A stretch of DNA of 64,000 bases from Strongyloides papillosus (Eukaryota > Nematoda > Chromadorea > Rhabditida > Strongyloididae). How positions within the stretch are numbered: position 1 is the stretch's first letter; every line of letters begins with the position of its first letter. Position numbers and translations under genes: made by a program. Positions 36,457 to 48,715 of the stretch are shown piece after piece. The notes under the pieces are model-generated. The model saw only the letters and a program-made list of their open reading frames with translations. It did not search any database and had not been told where the DNA came from. The DNA is taken from NCBI GenBank assembly GCA_005656395.1, contig SRSI01000079.1, positions 868,001 through 932,000 on the forward strand. The letters are read 5' to 3'.

Positions 36457-36785
36457 GTCCAACACTATTTTTAGAATACCAACACTAGCCTACTTTTTCT
36501 AATTTCTATAAAAAAAATATTGATATTCCACTAAATTGAAATACGAAACTAGAAGGGCACTTTGTAACAATTTAAAAAATTGTCAGTTAAATAAACCTTC
36601 ATTCCTTAAAATATGCATATAAATCTCATTCAATTTGTTAAATATAGAAATTAACATATTAATAAAATTTTTATATATTCAAATGAGGTAATCAACAGTC
36701 ATTCAAGAAAATTCTTCTTTTTTTATAGTGTCAATAAATGCATTTTACCTCGTCTTTTTGGTTTGTACAATGTAGAATTTAGTCT

Positions 36786-36992
36786 CTAGAGCTGTGACCC
36801 TATGTTTTTTTCATAGTTAAATTTCTTTTCTCGATCGGAAACATCATCATTGATACATTTGCTAAGAACAACCACAGTTTCTTTTTCTAGTAAAAGACGA
36901 GCTGAAAAACAAACAAACAAAAGAATAAGATAGACCACAGCAGAAATACAAACTTTCTGTGCTACGCCATCTGTTGAGTTTCTCTGGTACAT
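36786..36992 (-). CDS. Small single-pass membrane ORF (68 aa)
   Basis: Starts MYQRNSTDG just after a purine-rich GAGGAGGA. One helix at about residues 12-35 (VCISAVVYLILLFVCFSA) with a polar C-terminus. It sits just upstream of the tandem membrane-protein units on the same strand and may be a further diverged relative, but no shared motif was found. Could be a chance frame. Confidence 0.4.
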   Translation of the reverse strand: MYQRNSTDGVAQKVCISAVVYLILLFVCFSARLLLEKETVVVLSKCINDDVSDREKKFNYEKNIGSQL

Positions 36993-37203
36993 TCCTCCTC
37001 TTCTGTTAAGTTTCGTTGTTCTCTAATTGGTTATAGTTTTCAAAAGACAATATTCTCTTACCTAAAAAATGATTTATTCTATATATTAAAAAGTTAAATG
37101 AAAATCTCAAATTGAGGTATTAGTAATTACAGTAAAATAAAAGATATTTTGAAAGTTATATTAATTTAGTTTGTTATTATCACAAGAACATTCTTTAATA
37201 GTA

Positions 37204-37884
37204 TTATGATGCTGCCCAAGCTCTAAGATCATCCAATTCATCTTCAACATCTTTTGATCTCTTATTTTTATTATCTTTTTTAGATGTCACATCATGAGTT
37301 GGAACAGGCGGAAATTTACCATTGATATTATTATTATTAGCACTACGTCCTAAATTGTCACTAAACTTTTCATTCTCAAGAACACCTAACTCTCTGAGTA
37401 GTTCTACATCATCAATCTCATTTTCCATCTTAACACGTCTACTAATAGCCATGTTTATGTCATTAGAAATTTGATTCAATTCATCAGTCTCGTCAATTAT
37501 ATCATAAATTTTATTAACATCCATTGACTCGTTAACGTGCTTCAATGCTCTACACGAATCTTTTAGAACTTCCAATATACTAATGTTCATAATGGCATTT
37601 TCGAGAGACAACCTCTGAAGATTTAACCTCGTTAAAACCCCACCCAATCTCTCCAACTCCATTTCATACCTTTTTTTCTTCCTTAAGGCGTGTAAAGCGA
37701 TCCTTCTATTATATTTTCCACGACTTTTAGCTATACTCACCTCATTCTGAACCTTTTTTTCCAAAAAGTTCTGTCTCTTTATCAACATCTCCTCACATTC
37801 TTTTACTTTTTGCAAGGATTCTCGGATTGATGAAGACTGTTCTTCTTTTTTATTTGATGTCCCTCCAAATATTCTCCTTAACAT
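37204..37884 (-). CDS. CHMP4: ESCRT-III subunit CHMP4 / Snf7 / VPS-32
   Basis: Single exon, 226 residues, the usual CHMP4 length. It polymerises on membranes for endosomal sorting, abscission and membrane repair. The basic Snf7 core includes ECEEMLIKRQNFLEKK, the CHMP4 signature around NRRIALHALRKKKRYEMELERL, then LENAIMN and HVNESMDVNKIYDIID. The acidic C-terminal half ends DELDDLRAWAAS, equivalent to the terminal amphipathic helix (..ELENWA) through which CHMP4 binds ALIX. Compared with vertebrate CHMP4 the helix 5 region is more diverged. It lies between the membrane-protein units and the M13 array, same strand. Confidence 0.93.
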   Translation of the reverse strand: MLRRIFGGTSNKKEEQSSSIRESLQKVKECEEMLIKRQNFLEKKVQNEVSIAKSRGKYNRRIALHALRKKKRYEMELERLGGVLTRLNLQRLSLENAIMNISILEVLKDSCRALKHVNESMDVNKIYDIIDETDELNQISNDINMAISRRVKMENEIDDVELLRELGVLENEKFSDNLGRSANNNNINGKFPPVPTHDVTSKKDNKNKRSKDVEDELDDLRAWAAS

Positions 37885-38608
37885 GTTTTAAAAGTTCCTA
37901 AAAATTAGTAAAATGTGCTGATGGGTCTAGCACCAACACGAGAAATTTGGTGTCCAATATAAATTTCTACTAATTGAATCCTTTTAATTTTCCAGGTGAG
38001 GGATATTTTTTTATACAAGTGTGGACCAATGGCAAATAATTAATTATTATAATTTTTAAAATTATTTTTTTACTATAGAATAAATTTTGCATTTAAGGTA
38101 GTTGCTCAATAATAATCATATATAATTTCGAAAGAAAGAAGTATGTTGTCGTTAAACTATTATTTTTGTTGCTCAAATGTATTGAAAATTTCTTCAAATA
38201 TGGTGAAAGTTTAATTAATCAAGAGTATTAAATATTTAATAACAGCATAAATAAAAATGCTCATTATAAATTATGAAAATAAATAAAATTAATTTTTAAA
38301 TGATAATTTTATTATTATATTCTAATTATTACAAATAACATCATTATTTAGTAAGTCACCACTTGATTACATTAACTAACATCCACATTTATTTATGAAA
38401 GAAGTCTTGAAACAAAGGCTAATAATAAAAAACATTCATAGTAATATTATCGCTTTTAGATATTTAAAAAGAATTTATCCTCGTTTTTTAAATTTCTTCT
38501 TGATATTTATAGATTAGACTCGTTTATTTTTGTATTTAAATCTTTTATTATTAAAAATTATTCAATAAAAAAATAAATAGCATAAAAATAAAGATAAATT
38601 AGAAATTT
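37885..38608. other. Spacer: CHMP4 promoter side and M13 3' flank
   Basis: AT-rich. The part from about 38,280 repeats the flank found after each M13 gene (for example 40,340-40,670). Nothing else seen. Confidence 0.5.
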
Positions 38609-40131
38609 TTAATTTTTCCATAATTCACATTTACTTTCAGGATTCATTATGCTATTTACAGGGCATTTAAAGGCATCAATAAATGGTTTATAATTGGATA
38701 AAGCTACATTAGTGCGTATTTCTCCTGAAGTATGATGATCTGTAGATATTGTCATTTCTAAATAGTCTTTACTTGAATATTCACAATAAGTTCTACCAAA
38801 ACTTATAAAGAATAATTGCTCATTGGTATAATCTTTATAAGCAGGAACACCTATATCCTTACCACTGATACTTTGAAGATGTTTCATGTAAGCTCTATGG
38901 GCAATTTTAAGTCCGCCATTATCAGCAATATTTTCAGCTAATGTTATTAAGCCATTTATACTTTTACTAGTTATAATTTCTTTTGTAATCCATATTGTTT
39001 AATAAAACAAGCACTTTTTTCTTCAAATTTTTAATTGACATTTGAGTGACGTTAAATTTATTTTTATTATCACCTTCATATTTAATATTATAATTGTCAC
39101 TATCAAAAGCATGCATCATTATATGAGAAAGAATATATCCAATACCACCATAATTAAGTGATGATGGAAAATCTTTACTAAACGATGGTTCATCAAGGGC
39201 ATCTAAATTGATATAAAGAGTATTCTTTTTAGAATCATACCACCCTCTCTTAGTTACATACGGTTTTAATATTTCCCTAGGATAAAAAAGTTTCTCTTCA
39301 CAAGAACTCAAATCACCCTTAGTATGTTTTTTGAACTTATCTTTATGAATTTTTAAATTTCCAAGTACACCTTCAATGTTGGAGTTTATAATTAAAAATT
39401 CATTATTTTTATAACATTCCTCCATTAACTCTACATTAGAGATATTATATTTATCGTAACTTGTTACGACTTTCATTGAATCAAGTTTATGCAAAAAATT
39501 ATTTCTTGTTTCTTCATCAAATAATTCCTTTTTTTCATCTATTAGTAATTTGATTTCATCTTTAATTCTACTGTATATCAAATGTTTTAGCATTTGAAAT
39601 TCTGTGTCCTTTTCATATTTAATTTTGTTCTTTTTTAGATATAATGAACTTAAAGCATAAGTTCCAAAATTCAAAATTTTCGATTCACAATTGACAATTT
39701 GATCCTCAGGTAATTTTTTACATTTTTTATATAGATTGTAAAAATTTTGAATTGCTGGAGATACATCGTTATATTTTCCATCCAAAGCTTCTGAAAGGCA
39801 AATAAATAATAATAATAACAAAAAAGATATTACCTTCAAGAAATTTATTAATATTTGTCGAGGAGACATCTAGATGGAACGATTTATAATTCTTATTTTC
39901 AAGCTCCTTAGTTCTAATCCAATTACCACAGGCAAATTTATAGAAATTATCACATGGATTTACATCAAGATCAAGAAATTCGTAAAGACTCTTAGAAGGC
40001 TTGTCTCTATTCCATGTCTCAAAACCAAACTTTTTTACACTCCTCACTTTTTCTGTAAACCGATCAAAAACACCTCCTTGGGATACAGAAAAGAGTACAC
40101 AAGTATAGAGAATTAAAGTAAAAGCATTAAT
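38609..40131 (-). pseudogene. M13 peptidase pseudogene N1
   Basis: Aligns end to end with the intact copy at 40678-42198. Lesions: the codon aligned with the start ATG is ATT (40129-40131). The zinc motif HExxH reads HIMMH, so the catalytic Glu is gone. A 1-nt deletion near 39,032 and a second near 38,980 break the frame between the zinc motif and the downstream ENIADNGG block. The 43-nt intron (39791-39833) keeps good splice sites. The DVNPCDNFYKFACGNW entry motif and the C-terminal NPESKCELWKN are still readable, so decay is fairly recent. Confidence 0.82.
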
Positions 40132-40677
40132 ATTAAATTTGATGAATGATTGTGTAATATCTGAATTCTGAGGAGATTCTAAGCATTATATACACATTAA
40201 AGTAGATGCAGATTTATTTAATATATACATTTGACAATCAAATAATATCTATTTCTAGCAAAGCAATTTATTACAATTTTTTATATATAGAATTAGAAAT
40301 AAAAAATTATAATTATTAAATATAAATTTACATTAAAATCATTTTTATATGCTAATTTTATTATTATATGCTAATTATTATAAATAATATCATCGTTTAA
40401 TAATTATTTCACTTGATTTTATTGTCTAACAATCATATTTAGTTATAAAGGAAGATCTTGAAAGAAAGACTAATAATTTGAGAACATTCATAAAAATATT
40501 ATTACTGTTAAATATTTGAAAAGAATAAATCCTCGTTTTAAAATTTATCTTGAGTGTGTCCAGGTTACACTCGTTTATTTAATGGATTCATTTCTGAAGT
40601 TAAATCTTTTATCATTTAAAATTTTCCAATATAAAAGTAATAGAATAAAAATATAGATAAAATAGACATACTTAATT
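40132..40677. other. M13 array spacer
   Basis: Repeated flank of the ~2.05-kb array unit; same order of motifs as at 42,199-42,734, 58,255-58,789, 60,309-60,856 and 62,376-62,810. No gene. Confidence 0.6.
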
Positions 40678-42198
40678 TTAATTTAGAATTTTCCATAATT
40701 CACATTTATCTTCAGGATTCATTTTGCTATTGATTGGGCAATTAAAAGCATCGGAAAATGGTTTATAATTTGATAAAGCTACATTAGTGCGTATTTCTGC
40801 TGGAGTATATTTAGATGTACTTATTTGTTTTTCTAAATGGGCTTTACTTTTATACTCACAAAAACTTCTACCAGCACCAATAAAAAATAATTGTTCATTG
40901 GTGAATTTCTCAAAACCAGGAACTCCTTTATCCTTTCTACCATTACTTTGAAACCACTTCATGTAAGCTCTGTGGGCAAGTTTAAGTCCACTATTATCAA
41001 CAATGTTTTCGGTTAATGTTTGCGCACCATTTATATTTTTATTAGTTATACTTTCTTTTTGCATACCATATTGTTTAACGAAACATTTACTTTTTTCTTC
41101 AAAATTTTTAATTGACATTTGAGTGACATTGAATTCATTTTTATTGTCACCTTCAAGTGTACGATTATATTCTTCATCATCAAAACCATGCGAAATTTCA
41201 TGACCAATAGTAATTCCAAGATAACCATAATTAAGTGACATTGGATAATATGCACTAAATGATATTTCATTTAGGTTATCTGAATTAATGGTAAAAAAAT
41301 TCTTTTGAAAATTATACCATGCATTAGAATATACATATTTACCAAGAAATAGATGAGGACTGAAAATTTTCCCAAAGCATGAATCTAATGTATCATTCTT
41401 TCTGTCGGTTGATCCTTTAATACTCCCTATATTTTTAAGAACAAGTTTTATTGAAAAATCATCTTCAAAAAACATTTTAAATTTTTTATAACAATATTCC
41501 ATTTCCGTTGTATTAGACAAATCATATTCATCGAAATTTCTTTTGAATTTCATTTTATCAAGTTTATACATAAAATTATTTCTTGTTTCTTCATCAAATA
41601 TATGCTTCTTTTCATCTATTAATAATCTGAATTCTTCCTTAATTCTTTTAGCCATGTCTTCTACATAAATATGGTCACCATTCTCCTCACTTTTTAATTT
41701 ATTTTTTTTTAAAAATATTGAACTTAAAGCATATGCTCCAAAGGTCAAAATTTCCGATCTGCATTCGCCGATTTCAGCGTTAGGAAGTTGTTCACATCTT
41801 CTATATAAGTTGTAAAGATTATTAAATGTTTTCGATTCATTTTTATATTTTCCTTGCTCAAATTCTGAAAGAAAATAAATAAAGACAAAAAAGGTATTAC
41901 CTAAAACAACTTTATCATAGTTTACTTTTATAGCTGTAATAAAGAAATCTGTATGGTTTTTATATATCTTTTCCTGAGTTTTAATCCATTTACCACAAGC
42001 AAATTTGTAAAAATTATCACATGGATTTACATCATGATCAACATATTCGTGAAGACTTCTAGATGCTGTTTCACTATACAACTTTTCGGAAATGAATTTT
42101 TTCCCGCTCACCCCTGTATCTAGAATCAAATTATTTGAATCTCCTTGTGATGCGACCAAAAGTGCATAAGTATAAAGAACAAAAATAAAAGCATTCAT
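40678..42198 (-). CDS. M13 (neprilysin-like) metallopeptidase, short form, intact copy N2
   Basis: Exons 42198-41901 and 41864-40678; the 36-nt intron (41865-41900, GTAATA..TTTCAG) also reads open, so retention would add 12 residues. 494 residues spliced. Signal peptide about 1-18, so secreted. The mature part opens with DVNPCDNFYKFACGKW, typical of M13. NAWY substrate-binding motif precedes the zinc site GHEISH; the third zinc ligand and Asp lie in ENIVDNSG; the end NPEDKCELWK has the conserved Cys-x2-Trp. Neprilysins are ~750 residues; the N-terminal lobe here is much shorter. It would cleave extracellular peptides (family knowledge). The only copy in the window with no lesion. Confidence 0.85.
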   Translation of the reverse strand: MNAFIFVLYTYALLVASQGDSNNLILDTGVSGKKFISEKLYSETASRSLHEYVDHDVNPCDNFYKFACGKWIKTQEKIYKNHTDFFITAIKVNYDKVVLGNTFFVFIYFLSEFEQGKYKNESKTFNNLYNLYRRCEQLPNAEIGECRSEILTFGAYALSSIFLKKNKLKSEENGDHIYVEDMAKRIKEEFRLLIDEKKHIFDEETRNNFMYKLDKMKFKRNFDEYDLSNTTEMEYCYKKFKMFFEDDFSIKLVLKNIGSIKGSTDRKNDTLDSCFGKIFSPHLFLGKYVYSNAWYNFQKNFFTINSDNLNEISFSAYYPMSLNYGYLGITIGHEISHGFDDEEYNRTLEGDNKNEFNVTQMSIKNFEEKSKCFVKQYGMQKESITNKNINGAQTLTENIVDNSGLKLAHRAYMKWFQSNGRKDKGVPGFEKFTNEQLFFIGAGRSFCEYKSKAHLEKQISTSKYTPAEIRTNVALSNYKPFSDAFNCPINSKMNPEDKCELWKILN

Positions 42199-42734
42199 AT
42201 TAAATTTGATGAATGATTTTGTAATGTCTGGATTCTGAGAAATTTCTTACAATTATATACAAAAAAAATGGACGCAGAATCATTTAATGTATACATTTGA
42301 TAATAAATAATTTTTATTTTCTAGCAAAGATTTATCACAATTTTTTTTATATATAGAAATACAGATAAACAATTATAATTTTTATTACAAAACATGAATT
42401 TATATTATGATCATTTTTATATGTTAATTTTATTATTATATGTTAAGTATTTAAAATAAAATCATTGTTAAAATGAATTATTTGACTTGATTCATTATCT
42501 AACAATCACATTTATTTATAAAAGGAATCTAGAAACAGAGGTTAATATTTCAGAACATTCATGACAATATTATTGCTGTTAAATATTTAAAAAGAGTCTA
42601 TCTTCGTTTTTTAAATTTTTACTTGGCGCGTCCAGGTAAGAATCTTTTCTTTTTGAATTTATTTTTGACGTTAAAACTTTTATTGTAAGAAATTATTCAA
42701 TATGATAGAAATAGCATAAAAATTTATAATTTTA
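42199..42734. other. M13 array spacer
   Basis: Repeated array flank as described for 40,132-40,677; no gene. Confidence 0.6.
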
Positions 42735-44245
42735 TTAATGATTTTTCCATAATTCACATTTATATTCGGGATTCATCCTACTATTTACTGGGCAATTAAA
42801 AGCATCAGAAAATGGTTTATAATTTGATAATGCTATATTAGTGCGTATTTCTGATGGAGCATGTTTACTTGTATTTATTTGATTTTCCAATTTGTCCTTA
42901 CTTCTATACTCACATCTTTTTTTACCATAACTAATAAAAAATAATTGTTCTTTTGTGTATTTCCCGAGACCAGGAACAATTAAATCTATATTATCAATGC
43001 TTTGAAGATACTTCATGAAAGCTCTATGGGCAATTTTTAGTCCACCATTGTCAGCAATATTTTCATCTAACGTTCGCAAACCACTTATAGTTTTATTAGT
43101 TATACTTTCTTTTTACATACCATACTGTTTAACGAAACATTTTATTTTTTCTTCAAAATTTTTAACTAACATTTGAGTGATATTAAATTTATTTCTACTA
43201 TCACCTTCAAGTATACGATCGTAATTACCATTATCAAAAGTATGCAAAATTTCATGTCCAATAGTATATCCAGTATTACCATAATTTGGTGACATTGGAA
43301 AATTTCTACTAAACGATGGTTCATTATGATAATCTGAGGTAAAAAAAAAAGAATTACTTTTACCAAAATAGACTGCATTTCTATAGATAGCTAAATCATT
43401 AAAAATGTCATGTTGAAAAATTTTCACCCTACAAGTGTTCAAATTGTCATCATTAGCGTCTGATAATGCTTTATAATGCTTAATAGTCTTAATAATATTT
43501 GCAATATAGTCATTATAATTTATTCCTATATTATCATAACAATTCTTCATTATTGTTACATTTGACAAATGAAAAAATTCGAAATTTTTTTGAAACTCTA
43601 AATCATTAATTTTAAACAAAAAAAAATTTCTTGTTTCTTCATCAAATATAACCTTTTTTTCATCTATTGATAATCTAAATTCTTCCTTAATTCATGAAAT
43701 CATATCTTCTATTATATTATAGTTACCGTTCTCTTCACTTCTTAATTTGTTTCTTTTTAAAAATGCTGAACATAAAGCATATTTTCCAAAATTCAAAATT
43801 TCTGATTGGCAATCTTCAAATTTAGCTTTAGATAGTTCATTACATTTCTCACGCAACTTATAAAGTGTAGAAATTATTTCCAATTCGTTATTATACTTTT
43901 CTTTCTCAAATTCTGAAAGGAAATAAATAAAAAACAAAAGAGATTTTACCTTTAACAAATTTTTGAAGTTTATGTTTCAATGTCCAACTCTGATTTCCTT
44001 ACCACTTCCATATATCCTTTGTTGAGTTTTAATCCATTTACCACAAGAGAATTTATAAAAATTATCACATGGTTCTACGTCAAAGTCAAATATTCAAAAA
44101 GATTTCAAGATGCTGTTTCATTATACAACTTTTCGAAACTAAATTTTTTTATGCCACTCAAAATATCTTTAAGCAAATAAAGAATACCTTCTTGTGATAC
44201 AGAAAAAAGTACACAAGTATGGAGAATTAAATTAAAAGCATTCAT
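42735..44245 (-). pseudogene. M13 peptidase pseudogene N3
   Basis: Start ATG (44243-44245) and signal peptide are present, but a TGA replaces the Arg codon in the ASRSL segment near 44,110, followed at once by a frameshift. Further stops are a TGA after EDMIS near 43,690 and a TAA in place of Gln after KQYGM near 43,113. The zinc motif is still HEILH and ENIADNGG is present, so loss came through nonsense changes before the active site eroded. Confidence 0.8.
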
Positions 44246-44600
44246 ATTAAATTTGATGGATGTTTGTGTGACATCTAAATTTTGAGAAATTTCCTAACAA
44301 TATATACAAAAAATGGATGCAGATTCATTTAAATATATAAATTTGACAATTTAATAGAATATATTTCTTTTGCAAAGGATTTTATCATAATTTCTTTGTA
44401 CATAAAAAAATAGATAAAAACACATAATTTTTATTATAAAATATGAATTTACATTATAAGCATTTTTATATGATAATTTTATTATTATATTCTACTTATT
44501 ATAGATAATTGTTGTTTAATAGATTATGTCACTTGATTTTATTCTCTTAAAATCATATTTCTTTAAAAAATTCTAAAAAGAAAGGCTAAAAATATTTTAG
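44246..44600. other. M13 array spacer, partly deleted
   Basis: Starts like the other array spacers but is shorter; the array homology resumes near 44,620 inside a C-terminal remnant. Confidence 0.5.
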
Positions 44601-45170
44601 CTGAGTGTCCTACGAGCCATTTCCTGGAGCATGTTTACTCCTATGTGTTTGATTTTCCAGATTATCTTTATTTCTATACATACATTATTTTTTATCTGCA
44701 GTAGTACAAAACAATTGTTAAATTTTAAATTTCTCAAAACCAAAAACTTTTATTTCCTCCTTACCATTTCTAGAAGACGGCTTTCGTAAGCTCTAAGGAC
44801 AATTTTAAAATCACATTGTCAGCAATATTTTAAGCTAATGTTAATGAACTGTTAAAATTTTGTCAAGTTATGCTTTTTTTGTGTATCGTATTGTTTAATA
44901 AATAACCACTTTTTTTTAATAATTTTCCACTGACATTTGAGTGACATCATAATAATTTATATTACTACCTGTCAGTATAAGTTTCTTATTTTTACTATCA
45001 AAAGCATTCAAAATTTCATGAGCAAAAGTAAACCCAAGAGAGGCATAATTTAATGAAAATTAAAAATATTTAGCATATGACTTTTCATTAAAATACTCTG
45101 AATTGGTAGAAAAAGAATTTTCATTAAGATTATAAATTGTCAAGATTTGTCCTTTTTTATTTTGTGTTTT
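44601..45170 (-). pseudogene. M13 peptidase 3' remnant N0
   Basis: Badly decayed C-terminal half. On the minus strand a block with AHEILNAFDS (second zinc His changed to Asn) is followed by traces of the TQMS, ADN and QLF segments with many indels. Homology ends near 45,170, upstream of which no M13 sequence is found. Confidence 0.65.
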
Positions 45171-46299
45171 ATAACATATATTTGTTTATCAATAATTACT
45201 AAAAAGTCTATTATGTTCAATTTATAAGTGGTAAATTTCTAATATTTAATTGTAAAAAATTTTACAACAAAGTGTTGTGACTACCAGAATAAAGTAGACA
45301 CAAATAATTGAAAAATAGTTTATCAAGAAAAAGAAAGATACGTACAAAACATAATAATTATAATTTAAAAAGTTAGCTAGTAAAAATTATAGAGATAGTT
45401 TTTGTTGGAGTGTTGCACCGCTCAAAAAGATACCTTTTATTTAAAAACCACAAAATAAAATCAGATTACAATAAACAGAATTATTTAATTAACAGACTTA
45501 ATTAACTAAAGTATCAGACATCAAATTAAGTGACGGATTCAACTAAGGCCTTCTAGAATACAAAGGAAATAATACAATAAAGATAATTAATAAAAGCTTA
45601 CAGTTGAACAAAACAGATCTGTGATAACTTATCACCAGAAAAATATCAGATTTCAGAACAGTAGTTTAACCCTAAAATTATACAATAATTAGGTAATATA
45701 AGATATACTAAAAATGATGAAATAGTACAATGACAAAAGATATAAGTGAAATAAAATGACAGATCTGTACTATATATATATATAAAAAAGAATCTTCTAG
45801 AAATACAAAACAAAGAGTTAGTTTTGGGATAATGTTTTTCCCATGATCTAGATAATTCTATAAGAGAAAATAGATGAGAAATAGAAGGGCCTTAGGTACA
45901 AAGAGTAAAGTACAAATGAGAACATTCGATAAAAGACTATATTCTTACTAGCTAGTTCTTGGTATTTTAAATTCTTTCCTGTGTTTTAATGTTTTTAGTT
46001 GTTCTTGGGATAATAAACATTATCATTAGTGATGATTCACCCTCTTGTTTATATTTGTCTTACCACCAAATTCTTGGGAGTTACTAAGGCCGGTCATCCC
46101 GTGGTAAATAAAGTATTATAATATATTTTTTCCAATCTTATGGTAAAATTATTAAAAACTTTGTTGGAGTCGTATGATATTACAATTATCAATAACGAAA
46201 GATTTAAAGATAATTGCATTAGAAGGATTTTTAGATCATACAATAATATTGTTAGTATAATAAACTATTTTACAAATCAAGAAATTCATTCATAAAAAG
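45171..46299. other. Spacer with possible solo LTR or old insertion
   Basis: From about 45,410 to 46,165 base composition shifts (more C and G, e.g. GGCCGGTCATCCCGTGG near 46,091). The direct repeat TTGTTGGAGT occurs near 45,413 and 46,164. This may be a solo LTR or other insertion; ends are not proved. No coding frame. Confidence 0.25.
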
Positions 46300-48715
46300 A
46301 TGTCTTTTATAATTTTCCTATTATTATTATCAAGTTTTATGATAAATGCCTATAAAATTGAAAGTTTTACTAAACTTACAAATGGAGGTCGACATTCACA
46401 TTTAACAATTAGTTCTGATCAAAGATTCCTTGGATTTGCAGCTCATGGTGGCGATTATGAATATGAATGTGACCAAGTATTTAGACTTGATCTTAATGAT
46501 GTATCAGATATGAGTAAATTATCTTCTGGTTTAGGATTATCAACAATGCCAATGTTTGTACCTAACACAACATATAATATTGGTTTCAGTTCAAATGTTC
46601 ATAAAGTAAATTTTTATTAAATAAATAGGACTATATTTTAATATTTAGACTAATGTTGGTAGTTTATTGAAAAATGGAAATGTCAATACATGTCCAAAGC
46701 ATATATGTGATGTAACAAGTGATTTAGCAACTAAATCATTTTGTAATTTATATGGAAAGAATAATATTTTATCCATGTATAATGAATTGGATATATTTAT
46801 AAATAATATTTATGGAAATAATGTTATTCAGCTATCAAATACTTCTTATTTTATTAGTGAAATAACCTATGATAAAACAGGTGGAAATTGTGCTGTTATA
46901 ATAGTACAACGAGAAGTTCTATCTGTATTAATTTACAAAATTTTTAGTGCTACAGACTATAAAATGATTACAACTATTAATATTCCTAATTTAGCATGGG
47001 GAATAAAATACTCTAGTGATGGATCAAGAATATATTTCTTTCATCATAATACTACGGACACATTTACAAATTTTACTTTATCAAAAAATTTATTCTATAC
47101 AAAGATAAATAGCTCTATATCATATATTGATATGAACGATTATAAGGTTAAATCTTTTTCTAATGAGATTAATTTCTATACGTCAATGACGATAGGTGAT
47201 AAGAATGACGCTTTTGTGATTAAAAATGGAGTACTAAATTATTTAAACTTTAGTAGTACTACATTTTCAACTGTAGAAGGGTTTTCATATATAAATGCTG
47301 AATCAGTATTGATATCAAAAAATTATGATAGAATATTTTTTACTTTATATAATAAAACAACTGAAAATAAGGATATTTATGTTGCTGCATTAAAATACTC
47401 AACATCTACAAAAGTAAATTATAATGTAGATAAATTAGTTTTGTATGAAAATGAAAAGAATGTATTTTCTGTATGGAAAGAAGATATAAATAATATTGGA
47501 GAGAAACTTGATAGTATTCCAATAAATAATAATATTACACATTACCCAGGTGAAATACATTTAGGAAAAGTCACACAAATTACATTTGGCGGAGAAAATG
47601 CTAGAGGATATTTTTCATTTGATGATAAGAAAATGACATATCAGGCAACAGGTCCTAAAAATTATGGTACAAAATGTGATCAAATTTACCAATTAGACTT
47701 AACTAAAGATCAAAAAACACATTTTCCTAAAAAAATATCAACTGGCCTTGGAGTTTGTACGTGCTCATATTTTTTTAATGATAATCAAACAACATTATAT
47801 GCCGGAACATTTGCTAGTGTTCAGATGAATGCATCAGTTCCTGGTGATACTTGTCCATATAAAATGTGTGAAAGTCCTCTAGTTAATAGTGATCCTGTTT
47901 TAAAGGGTCTATGTGGTCCCCAATATTATACATGGGATATTTACCCAGAATTTGATATATTTATTGTTAATAAATACGGTAAGCTCATTCAACAATTGAC
48001 AAATACATCAGGATACGATGCTGAAGCTGTACTATCACCAGATGGATCAAAAATAGCTTTTACAAGTATGAGAACTGGAGATTTAGAACTTTTTACAATG
48101 AATATAGATGGAACCGATTTGAGGCAGATTACTTATGATTTAGGCTACGATGGAGGGTCCTTCTTTTCACCAGATGGAACCAAACTTGTATTTAGAGCTT
48201 CTCGACCAAAAACAACCGAAGAAGTTAAAGTATATAAAACATTATTAAAATATAATATGGTTGAACCAGTTGCAATGGAATTGTTTGTTGTTAATGTTGA
48301 TGGAACAAACCTTAGACAAATAACAAATTTAGGTGGTGCTAATTGGGTGCCACATTATTTAAATGACAATAAAAGAATTATATTTAGTTCTAATTTTAAT
48401 CCTACAAATGGTTTTTCCTCTTTTGATTTATATGTTATTAATGATGATGGTACAGGTTTGGAACCTGTTACTAAAGATACATATAATGATAATGCCTATC
48501 CAATGATGAATTATGAAGGTGATAAAATTGTTTTTGGATCTTCAAGAAATGCACCTATTCCATTAACAAAGGATGATGTACAGGTTAATTTTTTTCTAGC
48601 CGATTGGATTGATCCAAAAGTAACTACAAAATCAAGTAATTCATTAAAAATTACTTTTTCAATGATAAGTTATATATTTACATTATTTTTTATGTATACC
48701 TATTTATACATGTGA
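46300..48715 (+). CDS. Secreted/GPI-type TolB-like beta-propeller protein, internally duplicated
   Basis: Exons 46300-46605 and 46649-48715 (43-nt phase-0 intron) give 790 residues. Signal peptide MSFIIFLLLLSSFMINA. The C-terminal 22 residues are hydrophobic with no basic tail, suggesting a GPI anchor. Two halves, from about residue 20 and about residue 407, repeat the same order: an ITxGG blade, CDQ(V/I)(F/Y)xLDL, GLG, a Cys-bearing TCPxxxC, a GPQYY-like loop, and (E/L)xDIFI.N.YG..IQL.NTS. The C-half has good TolB/PD40 repeats (FFSPDGTKLVF, MNIDGTDLRQIT). TolB propellers bind other proteins; no peptidase domain follows, so enzymatic activity is not expected. The N-half has lost most repeat consensus. 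Confidence 0.8.

Larger units (their letters stand above)
31860..36500 (-). repeat. Three tandem units: tiny plus larger membrane protein genes
   Basis: Units A (small 32880-33023, large 32141-32530), B (small 34615-34758, large 33807-34265) and C (small 36292-36456, large 35532-35969). A and B match almost base for base over about 32,580-33,510 versus 34,315-35,245 (offset 1,735), including the small gene and both spacers; unit C is clearly older. The spacers 33,024-33,806 and 34,759-35,531 hold only this repeated sequence. Confidence 0.85.

Noticed and set aside
38609..40131. N1 as a functional peptidase with a non-ATG start
   Set aside because: Two frameshifts and loss of the catalytic Glu in HExxH make an active product implausible.
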